Shown: one piece after another, positions 15,876-24,794 of the stretch
How the letters are laid out: the number at the start of each line of letters is the position of its first letter
Position numbering within the stretch: the stretch's first letter is position 1
NCBI GenBank assembly: GCA_965205155.1
Contig: OZ242033.1
Coordinates: 930,001-994,000, forward strand
Direction: 5' to 3'
Length of the DNA: 64,000 nt
Origin: Aldehydirespirator sp965205155
GTDB lineage: Bacteria; Actinomycetota; Acidimicrobiia; Acidimicrobiales; Aldehydirespiratoraceae
Position numbers and translations under genes: made by a program
Notes under the pieces: generated by a model
Databases searched by the model: none
What the model was told of the DNA's origin: nothing
The model's input: only the letters and a program-made list of their open reading frames with translations

Positions 15876-18061
15876 TGAGCACCTCCGGGCGCCGCGACGA
15901 ACATTCGAACGTCCACGCACCATGCGCCTCGCCCGTCGGCGAGGACGGTGATGGGGTTGAAGTCGGCTTCGCTGAGCACCGACCTTAGATCCCATGCCAG
16001 GGCCGCGATGGCCAGCAGGTTCTTGTGCAGTGCTTGCCGGTCCGCCTGGGGCATCGTCTCCAGGACACGCCCCACCGGGCTCGATTTCACCAGGGCCGCC
16101 ACCTGACCAGCTGTCAGCGGGAGCAACGCTCGGCTGACCTGCTGCAGAGCCTCCACCGCCACCCCGCCGATGCCGACTGCGAGCACCGGGCCGAACTGCG
16201 GGTCGACCTTGACCCCCGCGATCACCTCGAGGCCTGCGTCGACCATGGACTGCAGATGCAGCACCTGCGGATGGGGATCCGAACAGATTGACGAGTGGGC
16301 CCGGCTCATCCGGTCGACCGCGGCCAGCAGGTCCGGTGTCGATCGAAGGTCGAGCTTCAACAGCCCGGCGCGGCTCTTGTGAACGTGGACGGGGCAGTGG
16401 AGCTTGGCGGCCAGCGGATAGCCGACCTCGGTGGCCGCGGCCACCGCAGGCCCCAGTCCGTCGCCGCCGGATCGGGTGCCGGAGAGTTCGACGGTGGCCC
16501 CGGGCACCTCGTCGATGCCGTAGCGGCGCAGCAGGTCCGAGACCGCGTCCGACCTCATCAGGCGCACGCCGTCGGCGCCCTCGCTCCAGGTCTGTCGACA
16601 CAGCAGTTCAAGATTGAGGCCGGCCGGCAGCCGATCGGGAGTGGCCGGCGGGGCCGGGGCCGCTGGAGGCTCGCCGGTCACAGCTTGCGCTCGGCAGGCC
16701 TTCTCGAAGTCCACCAGGTGGCGGATGGCGTTGACGCTCTCGGCCGACCCCTCCAGCACGGGGATGCGCCATGAGCGGCCCTGGCTTGCGCTGCGGGCTG
16801 GGCGGGTGTCGATGAACACCACGGACGTCCCCGCGTCCGCCGCCTCCTCGGCTGCCCGCATCGCCCGGTCCACATAGTTCGCCGCTCCGACGAAGCGGTC
16901 CGGATCCACGGGCAGGTCGCCGCACACCCCGACGAGGCCCACGGTCTCGTCGGCGACCAGGGTCTCCAGCACGCGCCTGGTCTTGGCCGCCTCCACACCC
17001 TCCGGACCGAGGCCCATGTCGATCGGGTTCGCCCCGGTGTAGTCCGTGTCGAAGATCCCGGCCAGCTTCCGGCAGGTCTGCGGGCCGATCTCGGCCAGCT
17101 CCAGCCCGGACTCCTCGCAGAGGTCGGCGAAGTGCGCCGTCTTGCCGCCGGAGGTGCCCACGAGCACGACGCCGCGGCCCTTGGTCTCGATGCCGGACAC
17201 CAGCAGCGACAACGTCTCGGTCAGCTCGTCGATGTCGCGCACTTCGAGCACGCCGTGGCGAGCGAGGAACGCTCGCAGCGCGTCGGCGTCGGAGACCAGC
17301 GCTCCGGTGTGGCCGTAGATGGCCGCCGAGCCGCGCTCTGAACGCCCCACCTGCAGTCCCACCACCGGCTTCCGCCGGTCTTGTGCCTTGCTGAGGGCGG
17401 CCGCCATCCCGTCGACGTCCTTGACCGCCTCCACGATCAGCCCGATGGCCGACACAGCCGGGTCGTCGGCCAGGAAGTCGACGAAGTCGGCGGTGGTCAG
17501 GATCGCCTCGTTGCCGGTGTCGACGAACAGCTGCGGCCCGGTGGGCTTGCCGAGGGTGCGGACCGCGTCGATCATGCCGCCGCTCTGGCCGACGAGGACG
17601 CTTCCGCTCAACCCGGCTGGGATGTGCTCGGCTCCGACCCACAGGCCCATCGGCACCGCCGCGTTGACGACGCCCATCGAGTTGGGCCCCAGCAGGGCGA
17701 TACCGGACTGGTGGGCGGCCGCCGCGAGCTCCGCCTCGAGTTGGCGGCCGTCGTTGCTCGACTCTCCGAAACCGCCCGCGAACACCACCGCGGCGCCCAC
17801 CCCGGCCCGTCCGCACTCCCGGAGCACACCCGGCGTCCTGTGCCTGGCGATCATTATGAACACGCAGTCGACGGGCCCGGCTGCCTCGATCGACTCCACG
17901 CACGGCACCCCGAGGACGTCCGAGTACTTCGGGTTCACTGCCACGATCTCGCCGGGATAGCCCGATCCCAGCAGGGCCTTCACCACCGATCCGCCGGGAC
18001 CGTGCTCGGATGCGCCGATGACGCCCACCCGGGCGGGGTTCAGCAGCCGGTTGAGGTCCAT
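15866..18061 (-). CDS. ADP-forming acyl-CoA synthetase (acetate-CoA ligase family)
   Basis: A 731-residue protein with the whole domain set on one chain: a CoA-binding Rossmann domain (from RVGVIGASEHGPGGSV), two succinyl-CoA-synthetase-like domains with a GQSGGMIDAV loop and GTSGGKTAHF, and a C-terminal ATP-grasp domain (about 480-725). Such enzymes make acyl-CoA from acid, CoA and ATP through a phosphohistidine, or run in reverse. It lies at the head of an operon with two MaoC-like genes. The acyl substrate is unknown. Some relatives are protein acetyltransferases, but no GNAT domain is present here. Confidence 0.85.
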   Translation of the reverse strand: MDLNRLLNPARVGVIGASEHGPGGSVVKALLGSGYPGEIVAVNPKYSDVLGVPCVESIEAAGPVDCVFIMIARHRTPGVLRECGRAGVGAAVVFAGGFGESSNDGRQLEAELAAAAHQSGIALLGPNSMGVVNAAVPMGLWVGAEHIPAGLSGSVLVGQSGGMIDAVRTLGKPTGPQLFVDTGNEAILTTADFVDFLADDPAVSAIGLIVEAVKDVDGMAAALSKAQDRRKPVVGLQVGRSERGSAAIYGHTGALVSDADALRAFLARHGVLEVRDIDELTETLSLLVSGIETKGRGVVLVGTSGGKTAHFADLCEESGLELAEIGPQTCRKLAGIFDTDYTGANPIDMGLGPEGVEAAKTRRVLETLVADETVGLVGVCGDLPVDPDRFVGAANYVDRAMRAAEEAADAGTSVVFIDTRPARSASQGRSWRIPVLEGSAESVNAIRHLVDFEKACRAQAVTGEPPAAPAPPATPDRLPAGLNLELLCRQTWSEGADGVRLMRSDAVSDLLRRYGIDEVPGATVELSGTRSGGDGLGPAVAAATEVGYPLAAKLHCPVHVHKSRAGLLKLDLRSTPDLLAAVDRMSRAHSSICSDPHPQVLHLQSMVDAGLEVIAGVKVDPQFGPVLAVGIGGVAVEALQQVSRALLPLTAGQVAALVKSSPVGRVLETMPQADRQALHKNLLAIAALAWDLRSVLSEADFNPITVLADGRGAWCVDVRMFVAAPGGAQCP

Positions 18062-18098
18062 CGCTGCTCGTGGTCCGCCGGGCTGCCGGGCCGGCTCA

Positions 18099-18872
18099 CT
18101 AGTGCCGGACCCTGGCCAGCAGCGCGGCCAGCCCGGCCAGGATCAGCGAATTGATGATCAGGAAGCTGGCGATCACCGCGAGCAGGGGATCCACCTCCAG
18201 TTCAAGGGAGTTGAACATCTTCACCGGCAGCGTGACCTCCTCGATCCTGGAGATGAACAGGGCGATGATCAGCTCGTCGAACACGATGATGAAGGCGATG
18301 ATCGCAGCCGCGGCGATCCCGCTCCAGGTCAGCGGCAGGGTCACCAGGAAGAACGCCTTCCACCAGTTGGCGCCCAGTGACATCGCGGTCAGCTCCAGCG
18401 ACTCGTCGAAGGAGCGGAACCTGGCCGCGGTGATCAGGACGATGAACGGCAGGCCCACCACGATGTAGGCCAGGACCAGCCCCAGTTCTGTGTCGTAAAT
18501 CCCGAAACGCCGGTACAGGAAGAACAGGGAGAGCCCATAGATCAGTGTCGGGAACACCAGCGGGAGGATCACGAAGGAGTTCAGGAAGTTCTTTCCGGGG
18601 AACTTGCCCCGGACCAGGCCGAGCGCCATCCCGGTGCCCAGCGGTGTGGCCACGAGCACCGCGAAGAACGACACCTTGGCGCTGGTCCATAGCGCGTTGA
18701 GCCAGTCCTCGGCACCGAAGAACTCCCTGAACCGGCGCAGGCTGTAGGCCTCCGGCGGGAACTGGATCCCGGTGGCGTCGCTGAAGGAGAGGGGCAGCAC
18801 CACGAATATCGGCGAGGCGATGAACAGCAGTATCACGGAGGCGAGGATGCCGAGCACCAGTTTCTGGCCCAT
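18099..18872 (-). CDS. ABC transporter permease, PotC type
   Basis: A 257-residue membrane protein with about six transmembrane segments. The binding-protein-dependent permease signature (EAA loop) is near SLGANWWKAFFLVTLPL. The start at 18872 is preceded closely by the other permease gene. It would form the membrane channel with the permease at 18878-19783, the ATPase at 19789-20985 and the binding lipoprotein at 21075-22565. The PotBCD family moves polyamines, but many members carry other solutes. Confidence 0.9.
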   Translation of the reverse strand: MGQKLVLGILASVILLFIASPIFVVLPLSFSDATGIQFPPEAYSLRRFREFFGAEDWLNALWTSAKVSFFAVLVATPLGTGMALGLVRGKFPGKNFLNSFVILPLVFPTLIYGLSLFFLYRRFGIYDTELGLVLAYIVVGLPFIVLITAARFRSFDESLELTAMSLGANWWKAFFLVTLPLTWSGIAAAAIIAFIIVFDELIIALFISRIEEVTLPVKMFNSLELEVDPLLAVIASFLIINSLILAGLAALLARVRH

Positions 18873-18877
18873 AGCGG

Positions 18878-19783
18878 CTACCTCTGCCCCCGGGCGCCGC
18901 CTGCGCCCAGCATCTTGTCGACCCCGACGAACCGGTTGAACACTACGAACAGGACCATCGTGATCACGATCAGCGGCAGGATGAGCACGATCGCGGTGCC
19001 GAACGCACCGAATTCGGTCACGTTGATCCACACGAGCTGGGCGATCATGATGTCGCCGGGGCCGCCGATGAGAGCCGGGGTCACGTACGCGCCGAGAGTG
19101 ATGATGAACACGATGATCCCGCCCGCGTAGACGCCGGGAAGGCTCAGCGGCAGGGTCACCCGGCGGAAGACGCCCCAGCCGCCCGCGCCGAGGCTGCGGG
19201 CCGCGGTGAACAGGTTCTTGTCGATGGCCTCCAGCGAGGTGTAGACGGTCAGCACCACGTAGGGCAGGAGGATCTGGACCAGGCCCAGGTACATGGCGTT
19301 GGTGGTGAAGACCATCCGGAGAGGCTCTGAGATCAGCCCCAGGTCGATCAGGGCCTCGTTGACGATCCCCTTGCGTCCCAGCGCCACTATGAGGCCATAG
19401 GTGCGGATGATGATGCTGACCCAATAGGGGATCAGCACCAGAGCCATGAGGATGATGCGGATTCGGGGGCCGACGTTCACCAGGAAGTAGGCGACGATGT
19501 AGCCGCCGATCAGGCACAGGATCGTGGTGATGGCCGACGTCTCGAAGGTGTTGCGCAGGGCCCTGAGGTTGACGGTCCGCTCGGCTCCGGTGAACGAGAG
19601 CGTGTCCTGGAACTCCTGGTTGCCGATGAGCTCCCACATCATCCACACGACGGGAACGACGAACCACACCAGGAGCCACGCGGCACCGGTCCACGCCAGG
19701 ATGGCGTACCTCGATGTCAGCGACCGCAGCCCGGGGCCCAGAGGCCGAGCGGAGGGCGGAGCGGTGACCGCGGTGGCTTGCAC
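18878..19783 (-). CDS. ABC transporter permease, PotB type
   Basis: About 301 residues with six predicted membrane segments. The EAA loop reads ARSLGAGGWGVFRRVTLPLS. The GTG at 19783 begins six bases after the ATPase stop. An alternative GTG at 19825 would overlap the ATPase gene by 37 bases, and neither has a clear ribosome site. It pairs with the PotC-type permease five bases downstream. Confidence 0.88.
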   Translation of the reverse strand: MQATAVTAPPSARPLGPGLRSLTSRYAILAWTGAAWLLVWFVVPVVWMMWELIGNQEFQDTLSFTGAERTVNLRALRNTFETSAITTILCLIGGYIVAYFLVNVGPRIRIILMALVLIPYWVSIIIRTYGLIVALGRKGIVNEALIDLGLISEPLRMVFTTNAMYLGLVQILLPYVVLTVYTSLEAIDKNLFTAARSLGAGGWGVFRRVTLPLSLPGVYAGGIIVFIITLGAYVTPALIGGPGDIMIAQLVWINVTEFGAFGTAIVLILPLIVITMVLFVVFNRFVGVDKMLGAGGARGQR

Positions 19784-19788
19784 GCCGA

Positions 19789-20985
19789 TCAGCTCGACAG
19801 CAGCCGGCCGAACTCGACGGGCCACCGGGCGATCACCCGGTCGCCGGTGCCGAACTCCTCGCGCTCCTCCTCGATCGACGAGATGGCGTGCAGCGACTCG
19901 CCCTGGTCGATGGTGATGAGATAGCGCAGCTCTGTTCCCGAGAAGTAGGCCGCTTCCACGGTCGCGGGAAGCGAATTGTGAGTGTCGCCGTCTCCGTCAC
20001 CGGAGTTCCTCTCGGACATCAGGTCGATCCGCTGCGGGCGGACCATCAGGAAGACGCGCTCGTCGGGGTCGACTGTGTCGGCGCCCTCGGCGAGGCCTTC
20101 CGAGTCGTCGGGCAGGGCCAGCAGCGTTGTGTGGGGCTCGCCCCGGGTGGACAGCACGACGCTGTCCGATGACTGCTGCACCACCCGGCAATCGATGAGG
20201 TTGGCGTCGCCCAGGAACGACGCAACCCAGGTGTTGGCCGGCTGCTCGTAGACCTCCCGGGGCGTTCCTACCTGCTCGATGCGTCCGTCGCGCATCACCG
20301 CAATCCGGTCCGACAGGGTCATGGCCTCGTCCTGGTCGTGGGTGACGTAGATGACGGTGACTCCCAGGTTGCGGTGAAGCAGCCGCAACTGCTCCTGCAT
20401 CTCGATGCGCAGCTTGACGTCCAGCGCCCCGAGGGGCTCGTCCATCAGGATGAGCGGCGGCTTGGCTGCTATCGCCCGGGCGGTGGCGATCCGCTGCTGC
20501 TGGCCGCCACTGACCTGGCTGGGGTAGCGGTTCTCGAATCCGGGCAGCTGCACCAGCTCCAGGACTTCCGTGACTCGCTCGGCGATCTCGTCCTTGGACA
20601 TCTTGCGCATGCTCAGCGGGAAGGCGATGTTCTTGAACACGGTCATGTGGGGGAACAGGGCGTAGTTCTGGAAGACCATCCCGATGTTGCGCTTGTGCAT
20701 GGGCACCGAGACGATGGGCCGGCCACCCACCAGGATCTCGCCCTCGTCGGGCTGCAGTGCCCCGAGGACCAGGTTGAGGAGGGTCGACTTACCGGACCCG
20801 CTGGGACCCAGGAGGGTGAAGAACTCCCCGGGGGCGATGTCGAGCGACATCGCGTCCACGGCCACAACCTCGCCGCCGAAGCGCTTGGTGACGTTGCGGA
20901 AGACGACGTCCTGGCCGCGGCCGGCCGCGGGCTCCGCGGTCGGCGGCGCCGGCTGCTGCAACGATGGGGTCTCGTCCACAGTCAT
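19789..20985 (-). CDS. ABC transporter ATP-binding protein, PotA type
   Basis: A 398-residue ATPase. Walker A is GPSGSGKST, the signature VSGGQQQRIATARA, Walker B LILMDEPLGALD, and the H-loop THDQDEAMT follows. A C-terminal TOBE-like domain of about 130 residues is present, as in PotA/FbpC proteins. It drives uptake with the two permeases that follow. A strong stem-loop separates it from the binding-protein gene upstream. Confidence 0.93.
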   Translation of the reverse strand: MTVDETPSLQQPAPPTAEPAAGRGQDVVFRNVTKRFGGEVVAVDAMSLDIAPGEFFTLLGPSGSGKSTLLNLVLGALQPDEGEILVGGRPIVSVPMHKRNIGMVFQNYALFPHMTVFKNIAFPLSMRKMSKDEIAERVTEVLELVQLPGFENRYPSQVSGGQQQRIATARAIAAKPPLILMDEPLGALDVKLRIEMQEQLRLLHRNLGVTVIYVTHDQDEAMTLSDRIAVMRDGRIEQVGTPREVYEQPANTWVASFLGDANLIDCRVVQQSSDSVVLSTRGEPHTTLLALPDDSEGLAEGADTVDPDERVFLMVRPQRIDLMSERNSGDGDGDTHNSLPATVEAAYFSGTELRYLITIDQGESLHAISSIEEEREEFGTGDRVIARWPVEFGRLLSS

Positions 20986-21000
20986 GCGCCGACCTCCGGT

Positions 21001-21041
21001 GACAGGGGGGCGTGCGGCTGGGCCGCACGCCCCCTCTTGTC
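21001..21041. promoter_or_regulatory. Stem-loop between binding-protein and ATPase genes
   Basis: Twelve GC-rich pairs (GGGGGCGTGCGG with CCGCACGCCCCC) close a five-base loop, with a further GACA/TGTC outer stem. It lies after the stop of the solute-binding protein gene and before the ATPase start on the same strand. No T tract follows on the transcript. The likely effect is partial termination or protection of the upstream mRNA, giving more binding protein than transporter. Confidence 0.7.
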
Positions 21042-21074
21042 AGGTTGCGGGATGCTCGACGTTGCTTCGATCAC

Positions 21075-22565
21075 CTACTGGGCGGTGCGCCACTCGTTCC
21101 AGCGCGCCATGTGGGCGTCCCGATCATCCTTGTAGAAGTCGGAGTCGATGATGATGGTGGTGTCGGCGAAGCGCGGGTCGGTGCCCAGCCAGCCTTCCCT
21201 GCTCAACGCGGGATCCACCAGATCGACCGACAGGACGTTCGACGGGGCGTAGATGGCGTGGTTGGTGTACGAGGCCTGCCCCTCAGCGCCGCCGCAATAG
21301 CCGATCGCAGCCGACGCGTAGGTGGGCGACTGCGCCCCGGCCAGGACCACCATCGGCGTGCCCACCGTCTCGATGACGTGGGTCTGGGGCATGATCTTGT
21401 ACGGAGCGCCCTGTGAGATGGCGTCCCAGGCCCGGCCGGTCCAGCCGTGGATCAGGTCGACCTCTTCGGCCAGCATCAGCTGGGTGACCTGGGCACCGCT
21501 CGTGAAGAAGACGGAGATATGGGGCGCGAGCTCGTCCATCTTGGCTATGGCGGCATCGAGGTCGAGGGGATACAGGTCGGTCGGGTCCGCGCCGGCGGCC
21601 ACCGCGGCGGCCTCGGCCAGGCCCCGGAACGGCATTCCCCAACCGTTGCCGTCGACTCCCCGAGGCCCGGGGAACGTCTCGGCGTCCCAGAAGTCACCCC
21701 ACGTCTCTGGTGTGGGGCCGTCGTCGGGCCACTTGTCGGTGTTGTAGAACACCGCGGAGCCGAAGGTGGTGTGCGCGATCGCGTACTCCGTCTCGTGCTG
21801 CGACGGGGTGAGCTGGCTGGTGTCGATCACGCTCCAGTCGAGCGGCTGGATCCATCCCTCTTCGATGGCCGCGTCGACCTCGTCCTCGTTGATCTTGATG
21901 GTGTCGAACGTCGGGTCTCCGGATGCCTCGACCTCAGCCTTTATGAACCCCAGCCCGACTCTGCCCTCGATGTAGACGATCTCGGCGCCGGTGTCCCGGG
22001 CGAACGGCCTGAGGCAGCTGACCAGATGGGCGTTCTTGGACAGGCCACCGCCTGCGACCCATTTGACCACGGGCTCTTCACCCGAGGCTTGGAGACGCTC
22101 GTTCATGACCTCGACGAAGGGCCGCTCGGGCTCCTTGGCGAGTTCTGCCGCCAGCGCATCCTGCGCCTCGGCCGCCTCGGCCTGCGCCGCATCGGCCGCG
22201 GCCTGGGCCTCCTCGGCTGCAGCCTGGGCGGCCTCGAGCGCCGCCTGGGCATCAGCCTGCTGCTCAGCGCTCGCCTCGGCTGCGGCCGCCTCAGCTTCGG
22301 CCAGCGCCGCCTCGGCTGCGCTCGCCTCGGCTGCGGCTGCGTCGGCGGCGGCCTGGGCCGCGTCCACCTCTGCCTGGGCCTCGGCCTGGGCGGCCTCAGC
22401 TGCCGCGGCCGCGTCGGCCCGCGCCTGTTCGGCTGCAGCCTGGGCTGCGGCGACCTCGGCGTCTGCAGCCGATGTGTCCGGCTCGTCGTCGCCGCAGGCG
22501 GCTGCCACCATCGCAAACACCAGTAGGAGAGCGACGAACACGCGCCCCTTCGTGATCCAGCGCAT
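21075..22565 (-). CDS. PotD-like solute-binding lipoprotein with Ala-rich stalk
   Basis: A 496-residue protein. A signal peptide ends in the lipobox AAAC (C24), so it should be lipid-anchored. Residues about 33-145 are an Ala/Glu/Gln-rich segment predicted to be a long helix or coiled coil. The remainder is a periplasmic-binding fold of the polyamine or iron type, with the pattern FYNTDKWPDDGPTPETWGDF and AKMDELAPHISVFF. It heads the PotABC-like operon. The same stalk design recurs in the other two binding proteins of the window. Substrate unknown. Confidence 0.9.
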   Translation of the reverse strand: MRWITKGRVFVALLLVFAMVAAACGDDEPDTSAADAEVAAAQAAAEQARADAAAAAEAAQAEAQAEVDAAQAAADAAAAEASAAEAALAEAEAAAAEASAEQQADAQAALEAAQAAAEEAQAAADAAQAEAAEAQDALAAELAKEPERPFVEVMNERLQASGEEPVVKWVAGGGLSKNAHLVSCLRPFARDTGAEIVYIEGRVGLGFIKAEVEASGDPTFDTIKINEDEVDAAIEEGWIQPLDWSVIDTSQLTPSQHETEYAIAHTTFGSAVFYNTDKWPDDGPTPETWGDFWDAETFPGPRGVDGNGWGMPFRGLAEAAAVAAGADPTDLYPLDLDAAIAKMDELAPHISVFFTSGAQVTQLMLAEEVDLIHGWTGRAWDAISQGAPYKIMPQTHVIETVGTPMVVLAGAQSPTYASAAIGYCGGAEGQASYTNHAIYAPSNVLSVDLVDPALSREGWLGTDPRFADTTIIIDSDFYKDDRDAHMARWNEWRTAQ

Positions 22566-22610
22566 AATTCCTCCCTTAGCCCTCCCATTCCCCCAGGCAG
22601 AGCCGCCAGA

Positions 22611-22639
22611 AGAATAGTTCAGACATTTCGACCTGCCAA
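22611..22639 (-). promoter_or_regulatory. Promoter of the PotD-like gene
   Basis: On the minus strand TTGGCA (22634-22639) and TATTCT (22611-22616) are 17 bases apart. A TGTCTGA word (gene sense) lies between them at about 22619-22625. The same word occurs in the promoter regions of the two other binding-protein genes. Confidence 0.55.
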
Positions 22640-22650
22640 GTTGCCGAAGG

Positions 22651-22875
22651 TCAGTGGGAGGCGTCGACGATGATGGCTACAAGATCACCCTCAGCCACGG
22701 TGGCGCCGGCCGCGAGCGGGACCTGCGTGACGATGCCGTCGACCGGAGCCAGAACCGGTATCTCCATCTTCATCGACTCGAGAACCACGAGTTCGTCACC
22801 CTCCGCGACCCGCTGTTCGGGCTCGACCCGCACCAGGATCACGTTGGCGGTTATCTCGGCTCGCACCTCGTGCAA
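22651..22875 (-). CDS. Small biotin carboxyl carrier protein
   Basis: A 74-residue biotinyl domain with the biotinylation motif ESMKMEIPV, where the central Lys carries biotin. Such free carriers shuttle CO2 between biotin carboxylase and carboxyltransferase subunits in actinobacterial acyl-CoA carboxylases. The start is short of ATG; a TTG at 22875 has GGAG six bases upstream, and a GTG at 22866 is the alternative. It lies between the PotD-like gene and an enoyl-CoA hydratase and may serve the carboxyltransferase at 10427-12100. Confidence 0.85.
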   Translation of the reverse strand: MHEVRAEITANVILVRVEPEQRVAEGDELVVLESMKMEIPVLAPVDGIVTQVPLAAGATVAEGDLVAIIVDASH

Positions 22876-22919
22876 CGGCTGCTCCTGTCTCCTCGAGCGG
22901 GCTTGCACGGGCGATGGGT

Positions 22920-23690
22920 CTACGTGCCGGTGAAGTGCGGGGTCTCGCGGGCGAAGTAGGTGCTGACGCCGTGCTCGAAGTCGTTCGTGGTCTCCAGGAG
23001 GTACTGCTCGTGTGCCTCCCGTCCGGCAGCCGCTCTGACCAGGGCGTGGAGGTCGCCGCGCATGGTCTCCCGTATGGCCCGTATGGACAGCGGGGCGGCC
23101 GCGGCGATGGTCGCGGCCCTTCGATGGGCGGCCTCCTCGAGCTGGTCCAGCGGTACGAGCTCGTCGCACAGGCCCATCTGGTAGGCCTCCTCCCCCTTGA
23201 ACCTGCGTCCGGTGTAGAGCACCTCCAGCGCCACCTGCTGGCCCACCGCGCGCGGCAGGGTGACCGTGAGCCCCATGCCGTGATGGAAGCCCAGGAGCGA
23301 GAAGTTGGCGCTGAAGCGGGCTTCGGGAGCAGCGACGCGGAAGTCGCACACCATCGCCAGCCCGATGCCGCCGCCGATGGCGGCCCCCTGCACCCTGGCG
23401 ACTATGGGTGTCTTGCAGGCGAAGAGCGCGATCGCGTCCCGGTAGAGGGGCGCGACGAGTTCCTCCTCGGGGCTCATGAAATCGCCGCCCGCGCAGAAGT
23501 GCTTGCCCTCCGACCCCAGCACGATGGCTCGGGCGTCGGGGTTGTCGTCGATGTCCTCGAAGGCGGCTCTTATGGAGGCCACCAGCTTGTAGTCGAAGAA
23601 GTTGTTGGGCGGGCGGTGGATCGTGACGGTGGCGACGTAGTCGTCGTCGACGTCGACCGTCACGTCCTCATAGGTCGCATGATTAGGCAT
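22920..23690 (-). CDS. Enoyl-CoA hydratase/isomerase, paralogue of 9598-10365
   Basis: A 256-residue crotonase-fold protein with GKHFCAGGDF and VQGAAIGGGIGLA oxyanion segments. It is highly similar along its length to the protein at 9598-10365, so a duplication is likely. It precedes the biotin-carrier gene and shares its strand. The precise reaction is not assignable. Confidence 0.9.
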   Translation of the reverse strand: MPNHATYEDVTVDVDDDYVATVTIHRPPNNFFDYKLVASIRAAFEDIDDNPDARAIVLGSEGKHFCAGGDFMSPEEELVAPLYRDAIALFACKTPIVARVQGAAIGGGIGLAMVCDFRVAAPEARFSANFSLLGFHHGMGLTVTLPRAVGQQVALEVLYTGRRFKGEEAYQMGLCDELVPLDQLEEAAHRRAATIAAAAPLSIRAIRETMRGDLHALVRAAAGREAHEQYLLETTNDFEHGVSTYFARETPHFTGT

Positions 23691-23737
23691 GGGCGGATAC
23701 TAGGACGACGCGCTGATTCAGGGCCAAGCCCTCGCCG

Positions 23738-24769
23738 TCAGGAGGCCAGCGGCCGGCCGAAGGGCAGCTCGTCCTGCCAGGTCGACAGGAACGCCTCCGC
23801 GGCGTAGCAGGCGCCCAGGAAGGGGCCGTCGTCGGAGGTGAGCGCGCTGTCCATCAGCACCGTCACGGCCCGGGTGATCTCGGCTCGGATCTCATCGTCG
23901 CCGGTGTCGGTGCTGCTCCAGGCTGCGATGGTCGATCCGGCCAGGGCCACGAAGTCGGGGACGGCGGCAATGCCTCGCCTGCGGCACACGGCCAGCGCCT
24001 TGGATGTGTAGGCCAGGCGCCCGCTCGGCACCAGGGCCCGGCACTCGAAGCCCTCGGCCACGCCGTGGTTGACGATCCCCATCTTCGACCCGGCGAACAC
24101 CACGTCGGCGCCGATGCCCCACAGCGCGCCCGGCGCGCCCAGCCCGTCGCCGTCGCCGGCCAGCGCGCTCAGCGCCTTGTCGCCGCCGGCGGTCCAGGCC
24201 TCGGCCAGGGCCGCAGGGTCGAAGCCTTCGGCGGAGGCCAGCGATCCCTCGGCGGTGGCCAGGCCCACGATGCGTCCGCCCCGCTGCATGACGGCCGCGG
24301 CCAGCGCCGGCCCACTAGCCGAGAACCCCTCGATGACTGCGGTGCGGCCGTCGAGACCCACAACCGCGTCGGCGGCTGCGGCCGCCGACAGGCCGTCGCA
24401 CTGCGATCCGAAGGCGTCGAGGCGGTCGGCGTTGCGCGGGTCTGCCTCTCGCAGCGGGGCTAGATCCTGGTCGCTCACCCCCTTGGCCGCGTCGGGGAGG
24501 TAGGCGCCCTCGGCCACGAGGGCGGCAGACTCGGCCACGAACGCGGCGACAGCCTCACTCCGTCCCGGTGCCTCGGCGTTGATGCCCGCAGAGGCGCCGC
24601 TGTGCCGCATCTGCAGTGCCGCGTAGGTGTAGGTCTGGGAGCGGGCCAGGTCCTTGGCCCCGCCCTGGAGGATCTTGCGGGCCCAGCGCACCGGCCCCGA
24701 CGCGGCCTCAGCGCCGTCGAGGTCCAGCGCCACGAACGCGTCGACGTCGCTGAACTTGTGCAGCCTCAC
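23738..24769 (-). CDS. Glu/Leu/Phe/Val dehydrogenase homologue lacking the catalytic lysine
   Basis: A 343-residue protein. The C-terminal Rossmann part resembles ELFV amino-acid dehydrogenases (VIEGFSASGPALAAAV, ADVVFAGSKMG, IAAVPDFVALAGST). The N-terminal segment LARSQTYTYAALQMRHSGAS aligns with the family active-site block, which normally ends in GGGK or GGAK, but here reads HSGAS (56-60), so the catalytic Lys is absent. A following YLPDAAKG replaces the usual PxxDxG. It may have lost dehydrogenase activity or do a different reaction. Gene context is acyl-CoA metabolism and P450. Confidence 0.6.
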   Translation of the reverse strand: MRLHKFSDVDAFVALDLDGAEAASGPVRWARKILQGGAKDLARSQTYTYAALQMRHSGASAGINAEAPGRSEAVAAFVAESAALVAEGAYLPDAAKGVSDQDLAPLREADPRNADRLDAFGSQCDGLSAAAAADAVVGLDGRTAVIEGFSASGPALAAAVMQRGGRIVGLATAEGSLASAEGFDPAALAEAWTAGGDKALSALAGDGDGLGAPGALWGIGADVVFAGSKMGIVNHGVAEGFECRALVPSGRLAYTSKALAVCRRRGIAAVPDFVALAGSTIAAWSSTDTGDDEIRAEITRAVTVLMDSALTSDDGPFLGACYAAEAFLSTWQDELPFGRPLAS

Positions 24770-24794
24770 GCGCAGTCCCTCTTGTTCCCGGGTC

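Noticed and set aside
18099..22565. Definite polyamine transporter
   Set aside because: Only the family resemblance to PotABCD is visible; the ligand pocket residues were not verified, so the substrate is left open.
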